Shown: positions 7,663 to 18,400, counted from the stretch's first letter. The stretch: 64,000 nucleotides of DNA from Oscillospiraceae bacterium (GCA_017622995.1 JAGAQA010000035.1:1-64000); one strand, 5' to 3'. The notes: a model not told the origin generated them from the letters alone. Program-made: numbers and translations.

Positions 7663-8832
7663 TTACTTCTTCTTACGCTTGGAGACCAGGTCGAAGGTAA
7701 CGGCGCCCAGCAGGACACAGCCCTTGACGATCTTCTGAACGTTGGTATCGTAACCGGCCAGGGACATACCGTTGTTCAGGATGCCCATGATGAAAGCGCC
7801 CACGACAGCACCGATGATGGTGCCCACGCCGCCGGAGGTGGCAGCGCCGCCGATGTAGCAGGAAGCAATGGCGTCCATTTCGAAGCCGTCGCCTGCCTTG
7901 GGGGTAGCGGACTGGTTACGGGCGGTCAGAACGATACCGGCAACAGCGGCCAGCAGGCCCATGTTGGCGTATACCCAGAAGAAGACCTTCTTGGTGTTGA
8001 TACCGGACAGCCGGGCAGCCTTGGCGTTGCCGCCCATGGCGTAGACCTGACGGCCGGCAACGGTCTTGGTGGTGATGAAGTGGTAGATGGTCACGATCAG
8101 AGCCATCAGGATCAGAACCACGGGGATGCCGTTGTAGCAGGCCAGCTTGTAGAAGAAGAAGATCACAACGGTCAGCAGCACGGCCAGCTTCACCACGGTC
8201 AGGACCATGGGATCAACGGGCAGGTTGTGCTTCTGGGCGTTCTTGCGGTTCTTCAGCTCGCCCAATACCAGCAGCGCACAGGCCACCGCGGCAACAATCA
8301 GGCAAATGAGATCCACGCCGGAGCCGATCTTGATGGTGGGCAGGAAGCCGGTACCGATCCAGTTGTAGGCAGCGGGCAGGGGGCCCTTGGTCTGGGCCTT
8401 CAGGATGACGTAGCACAGGCCGCGGCCCATCAGCATGGTGGCCAGGGTGACGATGAAGGGAGGGATGTCCACATAGGCAACGAAGAAGCCGACGAAGACA
8501 CCGAACAGGGCGCCCACAGCCAGAGCCGCGGCCATGGCGGCAGGTGCGGACCAGCCGAAGTCAATAATCAGGGTGCCGGCCACGGCGCCGGTGGAAGCGA
8601 CCACGGAGCCAACGCCCAGGTCCACGTTGCCGGTCAGGACGCACAGCAGCATACCGACGGCCAGGATGACCACGTAGCCGTTCTGCATGATCAGGTTATT
8701 GATGTTCATGGGGGTCAGGTTCTTGCCCTTGGTGATGATGGCGAAGAGCAGGTAAACCACAATCAGCATGATCATCATGCCGTACTGCTTCAGACCGGCT
8801 CCGGCCTTTTTAAGAGACTTGTTCTGTGCCAT
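7663..8832 (-). CDS. mmsB: Sugar ABC transporter permease (MmsB/GguB/XylH type)
   Basis: A 389-residue integral membrane protein with about ten hydrophobic helices, typical of carbohydrate-uptake-2 permeases. The GNVDLGVGSVVASTGAVAG segment and the C-terminal GGAATSGGVGTIIGAVVGAFIMGILNNGMSL segment are hallmarks of this family. Its ATG overlaps the ATPase stop (TAATG), so translation is coupled. It should form the homodimeric channel for a monosaccharide, most likely L-arabinose given araA and araR. Confidence 0.9.
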   Translation of the reverse strand: MAQNKSLKKAGAGLKQYGMMIMLIVVYLLFAIITKGKNLTPMNINNLIMQNGYVVILAVGMLLCVLTGNVDLGVGSVVASTGAVAGTLIIDFGWSAPAAMAAALAVGALFGVFVGFFVAYVDIPPFIVTLATMLMGRGLCYVILKAQTKGPLPAAYNWIGTGFLPTIKIGSGVDLICLIVAAVACALLVLGELKNRKNAQKHNLPVDPMVLTVVKLAVLLTVVIFFFYKLACYNGIPVVLILMALIVTIYHFITTKTVAGRQVYAMGGNAKAARLSGINTKKVFFWVYANMGLLAAVAGIVLTARNQSATPKAGDGFEMDAIASCYIGGAATSGGVGTIIGAVVGAFIMGILNNGMSLAGYDTNVQKIVKGCVLLGAVTFDLVSKRKKK

Positions 8833-10388
8833 TACGCTTCAACCTCTTCCTTTCTGTTGTGGGCCATGATGCAGGACATAATGGCCTCCTGGGTGATCTG
8901 GTCGCCGGAGAGCTCACCGGCAATCTCGCCTTCATTGATGACATAGGTACGGTCGCAGGTACCGATGATCTCGGGCATTTCGGAGGAAATGACGATCACG
9001 GCCTTGCCGGCCTTTGCCAGCTCATTGATGACGCAGTAAATTTCGTACTTGGCGCCTACGTCGATACCACGGGTAGGCTCGTCCAGGATCAGCACATCGG
9101 GCTCGGTCAGCATCCACTTGGCCAGAACCACCTTCTGCTGGTTGCCGCCGGACAGGGAGCCAACGGTCTGATCCACGGAGGTGGTCTTCACATTGATCCG
9201 ATGGCGGTACTCCTCCGCTTTGACATTTTCCTTGTTCTGGTCCACAACGCCCTTCCTGGAGAAGAAGTTGCGCAGAGCGGACAGGGTCATATTGAACTTG
9301 ATGCTGTCAATCAGCACCAGGCCGTAGGTCTTCCGGTCCTCGGAAACGTAGGCCAGCTTGTTGTTGATGGCATCCTTAACGGACTTCAGCTGTACGGGCT
9401 TGCCGTTGATACGGATCTCACCGGAGATCTTCTGGCCGTAGCTCTGACCGAAGAGGCTCATGGCCAGCTCCGTACGTCCGGCGCCCATCAGGCCCGCCAG
9501 ACCCACAACCTCACCGGCATGGACCTGCAGGTTGATGTTCTTCAGAATCTGCCGGTCGCTGTCATCGGGATGGAACACGTTCCAGTCCTTGACCTCAAAG
9601 ATCACATCGCCAATGGGGCAGTCCTCCCGCTTGGGGTAACGGTTGGTGAGCTCACGGCCTACCATGCCCTTGATGATCCGCTCTTCGGAGAAATCATCCA
9701 CGCCCTTGCGCAGGGTCTCAATGGTGTGGCCGTCACGGATGATGGTAATGGCATCGGCCACATAGCTGATCTCGTTGAGCTTATGGGAAATGATGATGCA
9801 GGTCAGGCCCTCGGCCTTCAGCTGCAGCATCAGCTCCAGCAGCTGGGCGGATTCCTGGTCGTTCAGGGCGGCGGTGGGCTCGTCCAGAATCAGCAGGTCG
9901 GCCTTTTTGCCCAGAGCCTTGGCGATTTCGATCAGCTGCTGCTTGCCCACACCCAGAGTGTTGACAGGCACGTTGACGTTTTCGTTGCCCAGACCCACAC
10001 GGGCCAGAAGCTCCTGGGCTTCCTTCCGGGTGGTGGTCCAGTCGATGACGCCGTTCTTCTGACGCTCGTTGCCGATGAACACGTTTTCAGCCACGGACAG
10101 GTAGGGACTCAGCGCCAGCTCCTGGTGGATGATAACGATGCCCTTTTCCTCGGACTGACGAATGTTGTGGAACTTACAGACCTCGCCATTGTAAACAATG
10201 TCGCCGCTGTACTCACCATAGGGATAAACGCCGGAAAGAACATTCATCAGGGTGGACTTACCTGCGCCGTTTTCGCCGCAGATTGCCATGATCTCACCCT
10301 TATGAACCTTCAGATTGACGTCATCCAGTGCCTTCACGCCGGAAAATTCCTTGGTGATGTGGTTCATTTCCAGGATGTATTCAGACAT
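8832..10388 (-). CDS. mmsA: Sugar ABC transporter ATP-binding protein (MmsA/GguA type)
   Basis: A 518-residue protein with two fused ABC domains, as in RbsA/MglA. Domain 1 has Walker A GENGAGKS (about 38-45), a degenerate signature NTLGVGKQQ and Walker [12 protein letters not shown]. Domain 2 has GLMGAGRTE in place of a normal Walker A, then the intact signature LSGGNQQK and [13 protein letters not shown]. One degenerate and one active site is normal for this family. The start follows AAGGAG. It energises the permease encoded next to it. Confidence 0.93.
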   Translation of the reverse strand: MSEYILEMNHITKEFSGVKALDDVNLKVHKGEIMAICGENGAGKSTLMNVLSGVYPYGEYSGDIVYNGEVCKFHNIRQSEEKGIVIIHQELALSPYLSVAENVFIGNERQKNGVIDWTTTRKEAQELLARVGLGNENVNVPVNTLGVGKQQLIEIAKALGKKADLLILDEPTAALNDQESAQLLELMLQLKAEGLTCIIISHKLNEISYVADAITIIRDGHTIETLRKGVDDFSEERIIKGMVGRELTNRYPKREDCPIGDVIFEVKDWNVFHPDDSDRQILKNINLQVHAGEVVGLAGLMGAGRTELAMSLFGQSYGQKISGEIRINGKPVQLKSVKDAINNKLAYVSEDRKTYGLVLIDSIKFNMTLSALRNFFSRKGVVDQNKENVKAEEYRHRINVKTTSVDQTVGSLSGGNQQKVVLAKWMLTEPDVLILDEPTRGIDVGAKYEIYCVINELAKAGKAVIVISSEMPEIIGTCDRTYVINEGEIAGELSGDQITQEAIMSCIMAHNRKEEVEA

Positions 10389-10478
10389 TATTTCATCTCC
10401 TTCGCATCGGATAACCGATCTACGGGAAAAAAACCGGAATCCGATTTCCTTCCCGCAGACCGGCTATGGATGATATAA

Positions 10479-10503
10479 GAGGCGGCGGCTAAGCCGCCGC
10501 CTC
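10479..10503 (-). terminator. Hairpin between binding-protein and ATPase genes
   Basis: GAGGCGGCGGC and GCCGCCGCCTC pair over 11 bp with a 3-base loop, just after the binding-protein stop. There is no strong U-run. Such hairpins commonly leave the binding protein more abundant than the membrane components. Confidence 0.6.
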
Positions 10504-10526
10504 AGGGTTCGGTTCGGGTGGTTGAA

Positions 10527-11672
10527 TTAGCCAGCCAGCTGCTCAGCGGTGTAGTAGCCGCCGCCGATCAGGATCTCCTCGTAGTTGCTCTGGTCAACAG
10601 CCACGGGGGTGCACAGGTAGGAGGGAACAACCAGGACGTGGTTGTCGTAGGTGGTGGTGTCGTTGATCTCGGGCTCGGTGCCGTTCAGAACAGCGTCAAC
10701 CATGGTAACGCACTTCTCAGCCAGCAGACGGGTGTCCTTGTAGATGGACATGGTCTGCACACCGGAAACGATGTTCTTGGAGGCCATCAGCTCGGCGTCC
10801 TGACCGGTGATCAGGGGCCAGTTGTCCTTGGTGTAGCCGGCGCCTTCCAGAGCGGAGCGGCAGCCATAAGCGAAGCCGTCGAAAGCGGTGGCGCAGATGT
10901 CCAGATCCTCGTCAGCATAGAAGCCGGCCAGGTAGTTCTCACATCTCTTCTGAGCTTCTTCCTGAGACCAACGCAGGATGCAGGTCTGCTCGAAGGTGGT
11001 CATGCCGGACTTGCAGACCAGGGTGCCCTTATCCAGGTAGGGCTGCAGGACCTTCATCAGGCCGTTGTACAGCAGAACAGCGTTGTTGTCGTCGGGGGAG
11101 CCCATGAAGAACTCAACAGTGTAGGTCTCGGTGGTGTTGGCCAGATCCTTGGCCTTCTCGATGTACTCGCCGATTGCCCGGCCAACGCCTTCGTTATCGA
11201 AGGAAGCGTAGTAGGAAACAGCGTCGGTGTCCATCAGCAGACGGTCGTAAGCGATGATGGGGATGCCGGCAGCCTTAGCCTGAGCCTCAACGCCGGTCAG
11301 AGCGCCGGAGTCGATGGCGGCGATAACCAGAACGTCAACCTGCTGGGCGATCATGTTCTCAATCTGAGAAACCTGAGCCTGAACGTCGTCTTCGCCGTAC
11401 TGCAGAATGACGTTGTAGCCCTTGGCTTCCAGCTGAGACTTCATGTTGGCGCCGTCCTTGATCCAGCGCTCGGAGGACTGGGTGGGCATTGCGATACCGA
11501 CGGTCTTGCCGGAGCCGGTGTTTTCGGCAGCGGGAGCCTCAGCGGCGGGAGCTTCGGCAGCGGGGGCCTCAGCCTTGGGGGCCTCGGTAGCAGCGGGAGC
11601 AGAGTTGCCGCCGCAAGCGACCAGAGCCAGAGCCATGGCCAGAGCCAGGATCAGTGCAAGAGTCTTCTTCAT
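10527..11672 (-). CDS. chvE: Sugar ABC transporter substrate-binding lipoprotein (ChvE type)
   Basis: A 381-residue lipoprotein. The signal peptide ends in a lipobox ALVAC (Cys20), followed by an Ala/Pro/Glu-rich linker (about 25-52) and a periplasmic-binding-protein type I fold starting at KTVGIAMPTQSSERW. ChvE-like binding proteins of this length take arabinose, galactose or glucose; arabinose is favoured by context. It is the first gene of the transport operon, with a strong promoter 58 bases upstream, AAGGAG before the ATG and a hairpin behind it. Confidence 0.9.
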   Translation of the reverse strand: MKKTLALILALAMALALVACGGNSAPAATEAPKAEAPAAEAPAAEAPAAENTGSGKTVGIAMPTQSSERWIKDGANMKSQLEAKGYNVILQYGEDDVQAQVSQIENMIAQQVDVLVIAAIDSGALTGVEAQAKAAGIPIIAYDRLLMDTDAVSYYASFDNEGVGRAIGEYIEKAKDLANTTETYTVEFFMGSPDDNNAVLLYNGLMKVLQPYLDKGTLVCKSGMTTFEQTCILRWSQEEAQKRCENYLAGFYADEDLDICATAFDGFAYGCRSALEGAGYTKDNWPLITGQDAELMASKNIVSGVQTMSIYKDTRLLAEKCVTMVDAVLNGTEPEINDTTTYDNHVLVVPSYLCTPVAVDQSNYEEILIGGGYYTAEQLAG

Positions 11673-11729
11673 AGTAACTTCTCCTTAAAAATCTTTTTGG
11701 TTTGCGCGGTGCGCATTTAACCTATAAAA

Positions 11730-11759
11730 AGTATAAGCCCAAGGCAATGACTTTGTCAA
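11730..11759 (-). promoter_or_regulatory. Promoter of the arabinose transport operon
   Basis: Leftward TTGACA (11759-11754), 18 bases, TATACT (11735-11730), upstream of the binding-protein gene. The TACAAA/TTTGTA half-sites begin about 25 bases upstream of the -35. Confidence 0.8.
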
Positions 11760-11784
11760 GAATTGTTATGGTTACAAGCAGATT

Positions 11785-11814
11785 TTTGTATGGTTGGACA
11801 ATACAAATTTTGTA
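11785..11814. promoter_or_regulatory. Candidate AraR operator
   Basis: Three half-sites, TTTGTA (11785-11790), TACAAA (11802-11807) and TTTGTA (11809-11814), give overlapping inverted repeats; a fourth TACAAA lies at 12103-12108 just before araR. Known AraR operators are built from the same TTTGTA/TACAAA halves, but usually with a shorter spacer, so this is a candidate only. Confidence 0.45.
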
Positions 11815-11875
11815 AAAATTCTATTAACGGGAGGACAAAACCCAAAAAATAATTGGAATAGTTTCAAATATCTCA

Positions 11876-11893
11876 AGCGAAATCGTTTTCGCT
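11876..11893. promoter_or_regulatory. Perfect palindrome, possible cre (CcpA) site
   Basis: AGCGAAA and TTTCGCT flank a 4-base centre. Read on the other strand it matches the cre consensus TGWAARCGYTWNCW at about 11 of 14 positions. It lies between the divergent binding-protein and araR genes, where catabolite repression would be expected. Confidence 0.45.
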
Positions 11894-12056
11894 AGCCGAA
11901 TCCGCATCGGAATGTTGCAGAGGAAAAAAGGCCGTGGACAGTGAATTTTGTTGTGATATTGCACAAACAATGTGGCCGCTTCAAGTGAATTCTGTATATT
12001 TCACCTGTAACTTTTTTCCTATCACCCCTATTTTTTTCAAATCTCAAAGAAAACGC

Positions 12057-12085
12057 TTGTCACGAAATGATAAATCTGCTATACT
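12057..12085 (+). promoter_or_regulatory. araR promoter
   Basis: TTGTCA, 17 bases, TATACT, about 43 bases upstream of the araR ATG. A TACAAAT half-site at 12103-12109 sits just after the start point and could give autoregulation. Confidence 0.8.
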
Positions 12086-12127
12086 GGCTGCAAGATATAC
12101 CATACAAATCAGCGAGGTGAGCCCCCT

Positions 12128-13201
12128 ATGCCGCTCAAATATCAGCTTCTTGCCTCCGCTCTGCGGGAACAAATTCTCCGGGGAGACTGCCCGCCCGGCT
12201 CCATGCTGCCCACCGAGCAGCAGCTGTGCAGGAGCTTTGACGTCAGTCGCCAGACCGTCCGGGCGGCCCTGGACTGCCTTTCCAGGGAAGGGCTGATTCA
12301 GCGGCGCCAGGGCAGCGGCTCCCGGGTGCTGGACCCCCAAAATGCCCCGGCCCAGCCCCAGCGGACCATCGCCATTATTACAACCAATATTACGGAATAC
12401 ATCTTCCCCTCCGTGCTGCGGGAAATGGAGGCGGTGCTGTCGGCCAACAACTGCGCCACCATGCTCTATGCCACCTCCAACCAGGTGGGCCAGGAGCGCC
12501 GGATCCTTCTGGACCTGCTGGGCCAGAAGAAAATCGACGGCATTCTGGTGGAGGGCACCAAAACCGCCCTGCCCAACCCCAATCTGGACCTGTACCGCAA
12601 GCTCATTGCCCGGAAGGTGCCCCTGGTATTCTTCCACGGGGTCTACCGGGATCTGGAGAACTGCATCAGCGTTACGGATGACAACTATCGGGGCGGCAGG
12701 CAGCTGGTAGCCTATCTGGCCGCCAAGGGCCACACCCACATCGCGGGTCTTTTCAAGAATGACGATATGCAGGGCCACCAGCGCTACGCGGGCTTTGTGG
12801 ATGCCCTGCGGGATTTGGGTCTGCCCATCGAGGACAACCACATTGGCTGGTATTCCACGGAAAACCGGGGGCTTGTGGGCTCTCCGGCCGTTGGCTGGGA
12901 CAGCATCTTCCTGCCCATGCTCAAGGGCTGCACCGCCGTGGTCTGCTACAATGACCAGGTGGCCTACCCCCTGATGGATCTGCTGCTGACCAAGCACATT
13001 GCCGTGCCGGAGCAGATGGCCGTGGTCAGCTTTGACAACAGCTATTTTTCCAATTTTTCCTCCCGCCGGATCACCTCTTTGTCCCACGGAGAGCACAATG
13101 TAGGCCGCATCGCCGCGGAAACGCTGATGCGGATTTTCGAAGGAAAAGAGGTCCAGTCCCAACAGGTCCCCTGGGACCTTGTGGAAAAGGAGAGCAGCTA
13201 A
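12128..13201 (+). CDS. araR: AraR, GntR/LacI hybrid arabinose repressor
   Basis: A 357-residue DNA-binding repressor. Residues 1-68 form a GntR-type winged helix (LREQILRGDCPPGSMLPTE, VSRQTVRAALDCLSREGL), and residues 78-355 form a LacI/RbsB-type sugar-binding domain. This domain pair defines AraR. It is divergent from the arabinose transporter and likely releases DNA on binding L-arabinose. GAGGTGAG lies before the ATG. It is followed by a bidirectional terminator. Confidence 0.92.
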   Translation: MPLKYQLLASALREQILRGDCPPGSMLPTEQQLCRSFDVSRQTVRAALDCLSREGLIQRRQGSGSRVLDPQNAPAQPQRTIAIITTNITEYIFPSVLREMEAVLSANNCATMLYATSNQVGQERRILLDLLGQKKIDGILVEGTKTALPNPNLDLYRKLIARKVPLVFFHGVYRDLENCISVTDDNYRGGRQLVAYLAAKGHTHIAGLFKNDDMQGHQRYAGFVDALRDLGLPIEDNHIGWYSTENRGLVGSPAVGWDSIFLPMLKGCTAVVCYNDQVAYPLMDLLLTKHIAVPEQMAVVSFDNSYFSNFSSRRITSLSHGEHNVGRIAAETLMRIFEGKEVQSQQVPWDLVEKESS

Positions 13202-13205
13202 AAAA

Positions 13206-13240
13206 CAAACTCCCATTGCTTTTTCGGCAATGGGAGTTTG
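13206..13240. terminator. Bidirectional terminator between araR and TRIC gene
   Basis: CAAACTCCCATTGC and GCAATGGGAGTTTG form a 14-bp perfect stem. T-rich tails follow on both strands, serving the two convergent genes. Confidence 0.85.
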
Positions 13241-13242
13241 CG

Positions 13243-13878
13243 TTACTCTTTTATTCTCGGCAGGTTCCAGCGGTAGTGGGCAGCCAGGCACCGCAGGGCG
13301 ATGACCACGCCGAAGCCCAGAATCATGGAAACCCTAGCCCCCAGGAACCGGGTCAGGGTCAGGGTCACGCCGCCGGCAATGGCGGCCACCGCGTAGATAT
13401 GCTTGAGGAAAATATCCGGAATCCGGCCTGCCAGCACATCCCGCAGGGTGCCGCCGCCAACGGCGGTGAGAAACCCCAGAAATACCAGCAGGAACACATT
13501 GTCTTCGTATCCTTTGCGGATGCCCACCATCACGCCGTCCACCGTAAAGGCGGCCAGGCCCAGGGTATCGAACCAGAAAAGCATTTTGTCGTAGACCGTG
13601 CTGAGAATCTTCGGCATTTTGGTGTGCAGGTACACCAGAAAGAACACCGCCAGGGCAACCAGGGCGGCAATCCCCACAAACAGGGGGTTGCGGAACATAT
13701 AGGGCGGGATGTTGCCCACCATCAGGTCCCGCAGCACACCGCCTCCGGTGGCGGTACAAACCGCAAGAACGATGGTGCCGAACAGGTCCATCCGTTTGCC
13801 CACGCCCACCAGGGCGCCGGAAATGGCAAAGGCAATGGTGCCGACGAGATCAAAAATAAGGATCAGAACTTCCGTCAT
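13243..13878 (-). CDS. TRIC-type trimeric cation channel family protein (YadS/UPF0126)
   Basis: A 211-residue membrane protein with about seven helices and the internal repeat of bacterial TRIC channels: the glycine-rich motif TATGGGVLRDLMVG in the first half is echoed by TAVGGGTLRDVLAG in the second. Family members conduct K+/Na+. The start at 13878 has GAGAGGG upstream and gives the usual family length; a longer start at 13941 adds a non-hydrophobic tail and is rejected. It is a single gene, convergent with araR. Confidence 0.85.
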   Translation of the reverse strand: MTEVLILIFDLVGTIAFAISGALVGVGKRMDLFGTIVLAVCTATGGGVLRDLMVGNIPPYMFRNPLFVGIAALVALAVFFLVYLHTKMPKILSTVYDKMLFWFDTLGLAAFTVDGVMVGIRKGYEDNVFLLVFLGFLTAVGGGTLRDVLAGRIPDIFLKHIYAVAAIAGGVTLTLTRFLGARVSMILGFGVVIALRCLAAHYRWNLPRIKE

Positions 13879-13965
13879 AGAAAGAACCCTCTCACAAATG
13901 GATTGCCGAATCAGTATACACACTTTGCACCCGAAAGGCAAGAGCGGTTTCCCCTATTTTCTGAC

Positions 13966-15435
13966 TTACAGCAGGTTTGTATACCCCATCAGGGCCATGT
14001 CCACCTCTTTGGCGCAGGCCCTGCCCTCGGCAATGGCCCAGACCACCAGGGACTGACCCCGGCGGCAGTCTCCGGCGGCAAAGATTTTGGGGTTCTCCGT
14101 GCGGTAGTTTGTGGTGACCACGCTGCCCCGGTTGTCTCTGGGCAGACCAAAGGCATCCGTCACATAGCTCTGGCAGCCCACAAATCCGGCGGCGATCAGC
14201 AGCAGGCCGCAGGGCCGTTCTTCCTCGCTGCCCTCGATGGGCACCATGGCAAAGCGGCCGTCAACCTGCTTGCTTTCCAGCCTGACGGTGACGATGGAGG
14301 AGATTTCTCCCTTTTCATCGGTTTTGATTTCCTTGACGGTGGTCTTGTAAATCCGGGGATCCTGGCCGAATACGGCAATGGCCTCCTGCTGGCCGTAGTC
14401 GGTCTTCTTGACCCTGGGCCACTGGGGCCAGGGGTTGTTGGGAAGCCGCTGCTCCGGTGGGCAGGCCATCATTTCCAGCTGGGTCACACTGCTGCAGCCC
14501 TGCCGGATGGCGGTGCCCACGCAGTCGTTTCCGGTGTCGCCGCCGCCCACGATGATCACGTCCTTGCCCTTTGCCGTGATGGCAAAGTCCGGGGTCTTCC
14601 CCACCACCTTTTTGGTGGCGGCGGTCAGGTAGTCCACGGCAAAGTGAACGCCCGCCGCCTCCCTGCCGGGAACCTTCAGATCTCTGGGCGTCTTGGAGCC
14701 GCAGCACAGCACCACGGCATCGAATTCTTCCAGAAGCTTCCCGGCATCCACGTTGCCGCCGATGTCGCAGCCGGTGCGGAAGACCACGCCCTCGGCTTCC
14801 ATCAGCCGGATCCGGCGCTGTACCACCTTTTTGTCCAGCTTCATATTGGGGATGCCGTACATCAGCAGCCCTCCCGGGGCATCCTCCCGTTCAAAAACGG
14901 TAACGCTGTGGCCCCGGTGGTTCAGCTGATCCGCGGTGGCCAGCCCGGAGGGGCCGGAGCCCACCACCGCCACACGCTTACCGGAGCGGACGGGGATGGC
15001 TCTGGGGGTGATCCACCCCTGCTTCCAGCCCTCCTCCACAATGGCAAGCTCGTTGTCGTGGACGGTAACCGGGCTGCCGTTCATGCCGCAGGTACAGGCC
15101 GCCTCGCACAGCGCCGGGCACACACGGCCCGTAAACTCCGGGAAATTGCTGGTTTTCAGCAGCCGGTTCAGGGCCTGCCGCCAGTTGCCGTTGTAGATCT
15201 CGTCGTTCCACTCGGGAATCATATTGTGCAGGGGGCAGCCGGAAAACATACCGCCGAAATTTTCGCCGGACTGACAGAAGGGCACGCCGCAGTTCATGCA
15301 CCGGGCCGCCTGCTCCGTTCGCTGGGCAGCGGTCTGGGGAATTTTGAATTCCGCGAAGTCGCGGATCCGCTCCAGGGGCTCCCTCCAGTGGTTTTCCTGT
15401 CGGGCAAACTCTAAAAATCCTGTAGGCTTTCCCAT
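13966..15435 (-). CDS. gltD: Glutamate synthase (NADPH), small subunit
   Basis: A 489-residue flavoprotein that takes electrons from NAD(P)H and passes them to the large subunit. The N-terminal Cys-rich region (CMNCGVPFC, FSGCPLHN) binds the Fe-S clusters. Rossmann motifs for FAD (VVGSGPSGLATADQL) and NADPH (VGGGDTGNDCVG) follow, and the C-terminal AAGDCRRGQSLVVWAIAEG segment contacts FAD. It starts 4 bases after the gltB stop. Confidence 0.95.
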   Translation of the reverse strand: MGKPTGFLEFARQENHWREPLERIRDFAEFKIPQTAAQRTEQAARCMNCGVPFCQSGENFGGMFSGCPLHNMIPEWNDEIYNGNWRQALNRLLKTSNFPEFTGRVCPALCEAACTCGMNGSPVTVHDNELAIVEEGWKQGWITPRAIPVRSGKRVAVVGSGPSGLATADQLNHRGHSVTVFEREDAPGGLLMYGIPNMKLDKKVVQRRIRLMEAEGVVFRTGCDIGGNVDAGKLLEEFDAVVLCCGSKTPRDLKVPGREAAGVHFAVDYLTAATKKVVGKTPDFAITAKGKDVIIVGGGDTGNDCVGTAIRQGCSSVTQLEMMACPPEQRLPNNPWPQWPRVKKTDYGQQEAIAVFGQDPRIYKTTVKEIKTDEKGEISSIVTVRLESKQVDGRFAMVPIEGSEEERPCGLLLIAAGFVGCQSYVTDAFGLPRDNRGSVVTTNYRTENPKIFAAGDCRRGQSLVVWAIAEGRACAKEVDMALMGYTNLL

Positions 15436-15439
15436 AATC

Positions 15440-18400
15440 TTACCCCTTTCTCACCGCGTAGAAGGCTTCCAGCGTGGCTTTTTCATGGGACATTCCCTTT
15501 TCCTCCATCTGGCCGATGGCGGCGATCATCCGCTTGTAGTCCCGGGGGATGATCTTTTTGAATTTGGGAAGGTACTGCTCAAAATCCCCGAGAATTCTTC
15601 TGCCCAGGGGGGAGCCGGTTTCCCGGACGTGGCCTTCAATCAGGGCCCGCAGCTCCTCGGCATCGTGGCGCTCGGAGACGGCGTCCATATCCACCATCTG
15701 CTTGTTGAGGTGCAGATACAGCTCGTGGTTTTCATCCAGCACATAGGCAATGCCGCCGGACATACCCGCCGCGAAGTTCTTGCCCGTGGGGCCCAGAATG
15801 GCCACCCGGCCGCCGGTCATGTACTCACAGCCATGGTCGCCGCAGCCCTCGGCCACGGCCCAGGCGCCGGAATTGCGGACGCAGAACCGCTCACCGGCAA
15901 TGCCGTTTATGTAGGCCCGGCCGCCGGTGGCGCCGTAGAGGGCCACGTTGCCGATGATGATGTTCTCCTCCGGGGCGAAGGTGCTGCCCGCCGTGGGCTT
16001 CACCGTCAGCTTGCCGCCGGACAGGCCCTTGCCGAAGTAGTCGTTGGCATCGCCCTCCAGACGGATGGTCAGGCCCTTGGGGATAAAGGCGCCGAAGGAC
16101 TGTCCGCCGCCGCCCACAGCCTCCACGGTGTAGGTGTCCTCCGGCAGCTCGCCGCATTCCTTGGTGAGCACGGAGCCCAGCAGGGTGCCGAAGGTCCGGT
16201 TTACGTTGGAAACCCGCACCTTTTCCGTATGGGGCTTCTTCTTTTTCAGATAGGGCCGGAAGGCAGGCAGCAGCACGCTGTCATCCAGGGTCTTCTCCAG
16301 CTGGAAGTCGAACTTATCCTCCTCCCGGTAGTGCTGGGGCGGCAGATCTCCCAGCACGGAGCTCAGGTCAATGGTATCTGCCCGATGGGTGATCCGGTTT
16401 TCCCGGGGACGCAGCAGGTCGGTACGGCCCACCAGCTCGTCAACGGTCCGGACACCCAGCCTGGCCATGATCTCCCGGAGCTGCCGGGCGATAAAGAGCA
16501 TGAAGTTCATCACATACTCGGGCTTTCCCTGGAACCGGCACCGCAGGGAAGGATTCTGGGTGGCGATGCCCACAGGGCAGGTGTCCATATTGCACACCCG
16601 CATCATCACACAGCCCATGGCTACCAGGGGCGCGGTGGCAAAGCCGAATTCCTCGGCGCCCAGCATACAGGCGATGGCCACATCCCGGCCGCTCATCAGC
16701 TTGCCGTCGGTTTCCAGCCGGACCCGGCTGCGCAGGCCGTTGCGGATCAGGGTCTGATGGGCCTCCGACAGGCCCAGCTCCCAGGGAAGCCCCGCGTTGT
16801 GGATGGAGCTCTTGGGGGCCGCGCCGGTGCCGCCGTCGTAGCCGGAGATCAGCACCACCTGGGCGCCTGCCTTGGCAACGCCCGCCGCAATGGTGCCCAC
16901 GCCTGCCTCGGACACCAGCTTTACATTGATGCGGGCATCCCGGTTGGCGTTCTTCAGATCGTAGATCAGCTGGGCCAGATCCTCAATGGAGTAAATATCG
17001 TGGTGGGGCGGCGGCGAAATCAGAGAAACACCGGGGGTGGAGAACCGGGTCTTGGCCACCCAGGGGTAGACCTTGCTGCCGGGCAGATGGCCGCCCTCGC
17101 CGGGCTTGGCGCCCTGGGCCATTTTGATCTGAATCTCCTTGGCGGAGCACAGATAGGCGCTGGTGACGCCGAACCGGGCGGAAGCCACCTGCTTGATGGC
17201 GCTGTTCTGCTCGGTGCCGAAGCGGGCGGGATCCTCGCCGCCCTCGCCGGAGTTGGATTTGCCGCCCAAACGGTTCATGGCCTGGGCCATGCAGCAGTGG
17301 GCCTCCATGGAGATGGAGCCGTAGGACATGGCGCCGGTCTTAAAGCGCTTGACGATTTCCGTTTCCGGCTCCACCTCTTCCAGGGGGATGCCGCCGTCCT
17401 CGGGGAAGTTGAATTCCAGGAGCCCCCGGAGGGTGTGGGGACGGCGCTCGTCATCCACCAGGTCCGTATACTCCCGGAACCGGTCATAGGACCCGGACTG
17501 CACCGCCTCCCGCAGGGCGATGATGGTCTTGGGATTGTACAGGTGATCCTCCGCGCCGGAGCCGGAGCGGAGCTTGTGCATACCGGTGGTATCCAGGGTG
17601 GTGTCCACTCCCAGGTCCAGGGGATCAAAGGCGTGGTTGTGCCGCCACTGGACGCCCTCGGCAATCTCTTTGAGGCCGATGCCCTCCACCGGGCTGACGG
17701 TGTTGGTAAAGTAGGCGTCGATGACCTCCCGGCAGATGCCCACCGCCTCAAAGATCTGGGCGGACTGGTAGGACTGTAGGGTGGAAATGCCCATTTTGGA
17801 GGCGATCTTCACGATACCGGCCAGGATGGCTTTGTTGTAGTCGGCGATGGCCTGGTGGCAGTCCTTGTCCAGCATATTGCGCTCCACCAGCTCCTCGATA
17901 CAGTCCTGGGCCAGATAGGGGTTGATGGCCCGGGCGCCGTAGCCCAAAAGGGTGGCAAAGTGGTGCACATCCCGGGGCTCGGCGCTTTCCAGAATGATGG
18001 AAACGGCGGTGCGCTTCTTGGTGCGCACCAGGTACTGCTCAATGGCGGACACCGCCAGCAGGGAGGGAATGGCCATATGGTATTCATCCACCCCCCGGTC
18101 GGAGAGGATCACCACATTGGCCCCGTCCCGATAGGCCCGGTCCACCTCCACAAAGAGCTTGTCCATGGCGCTCTTCAGAGAGGAATTGGTGTAGTAAAGC
18201 AGCGATACGGTGGCCACCCGGAAGCCCGGGCGCTTCATGGCCCTGATCTGCATCAGCTCCACAGAGGTGATGATGGGATTCTTGATTTGCAGCACCCGGC
18301 AGTTTTCCGCCTTTTCCTGCAACAGATTGCCGTCGGATCCGATGTAAACGGAGGTATCGGTGACGATTTCCTCCCGCAGGGCGTCAATGGGCGGGTTGGT

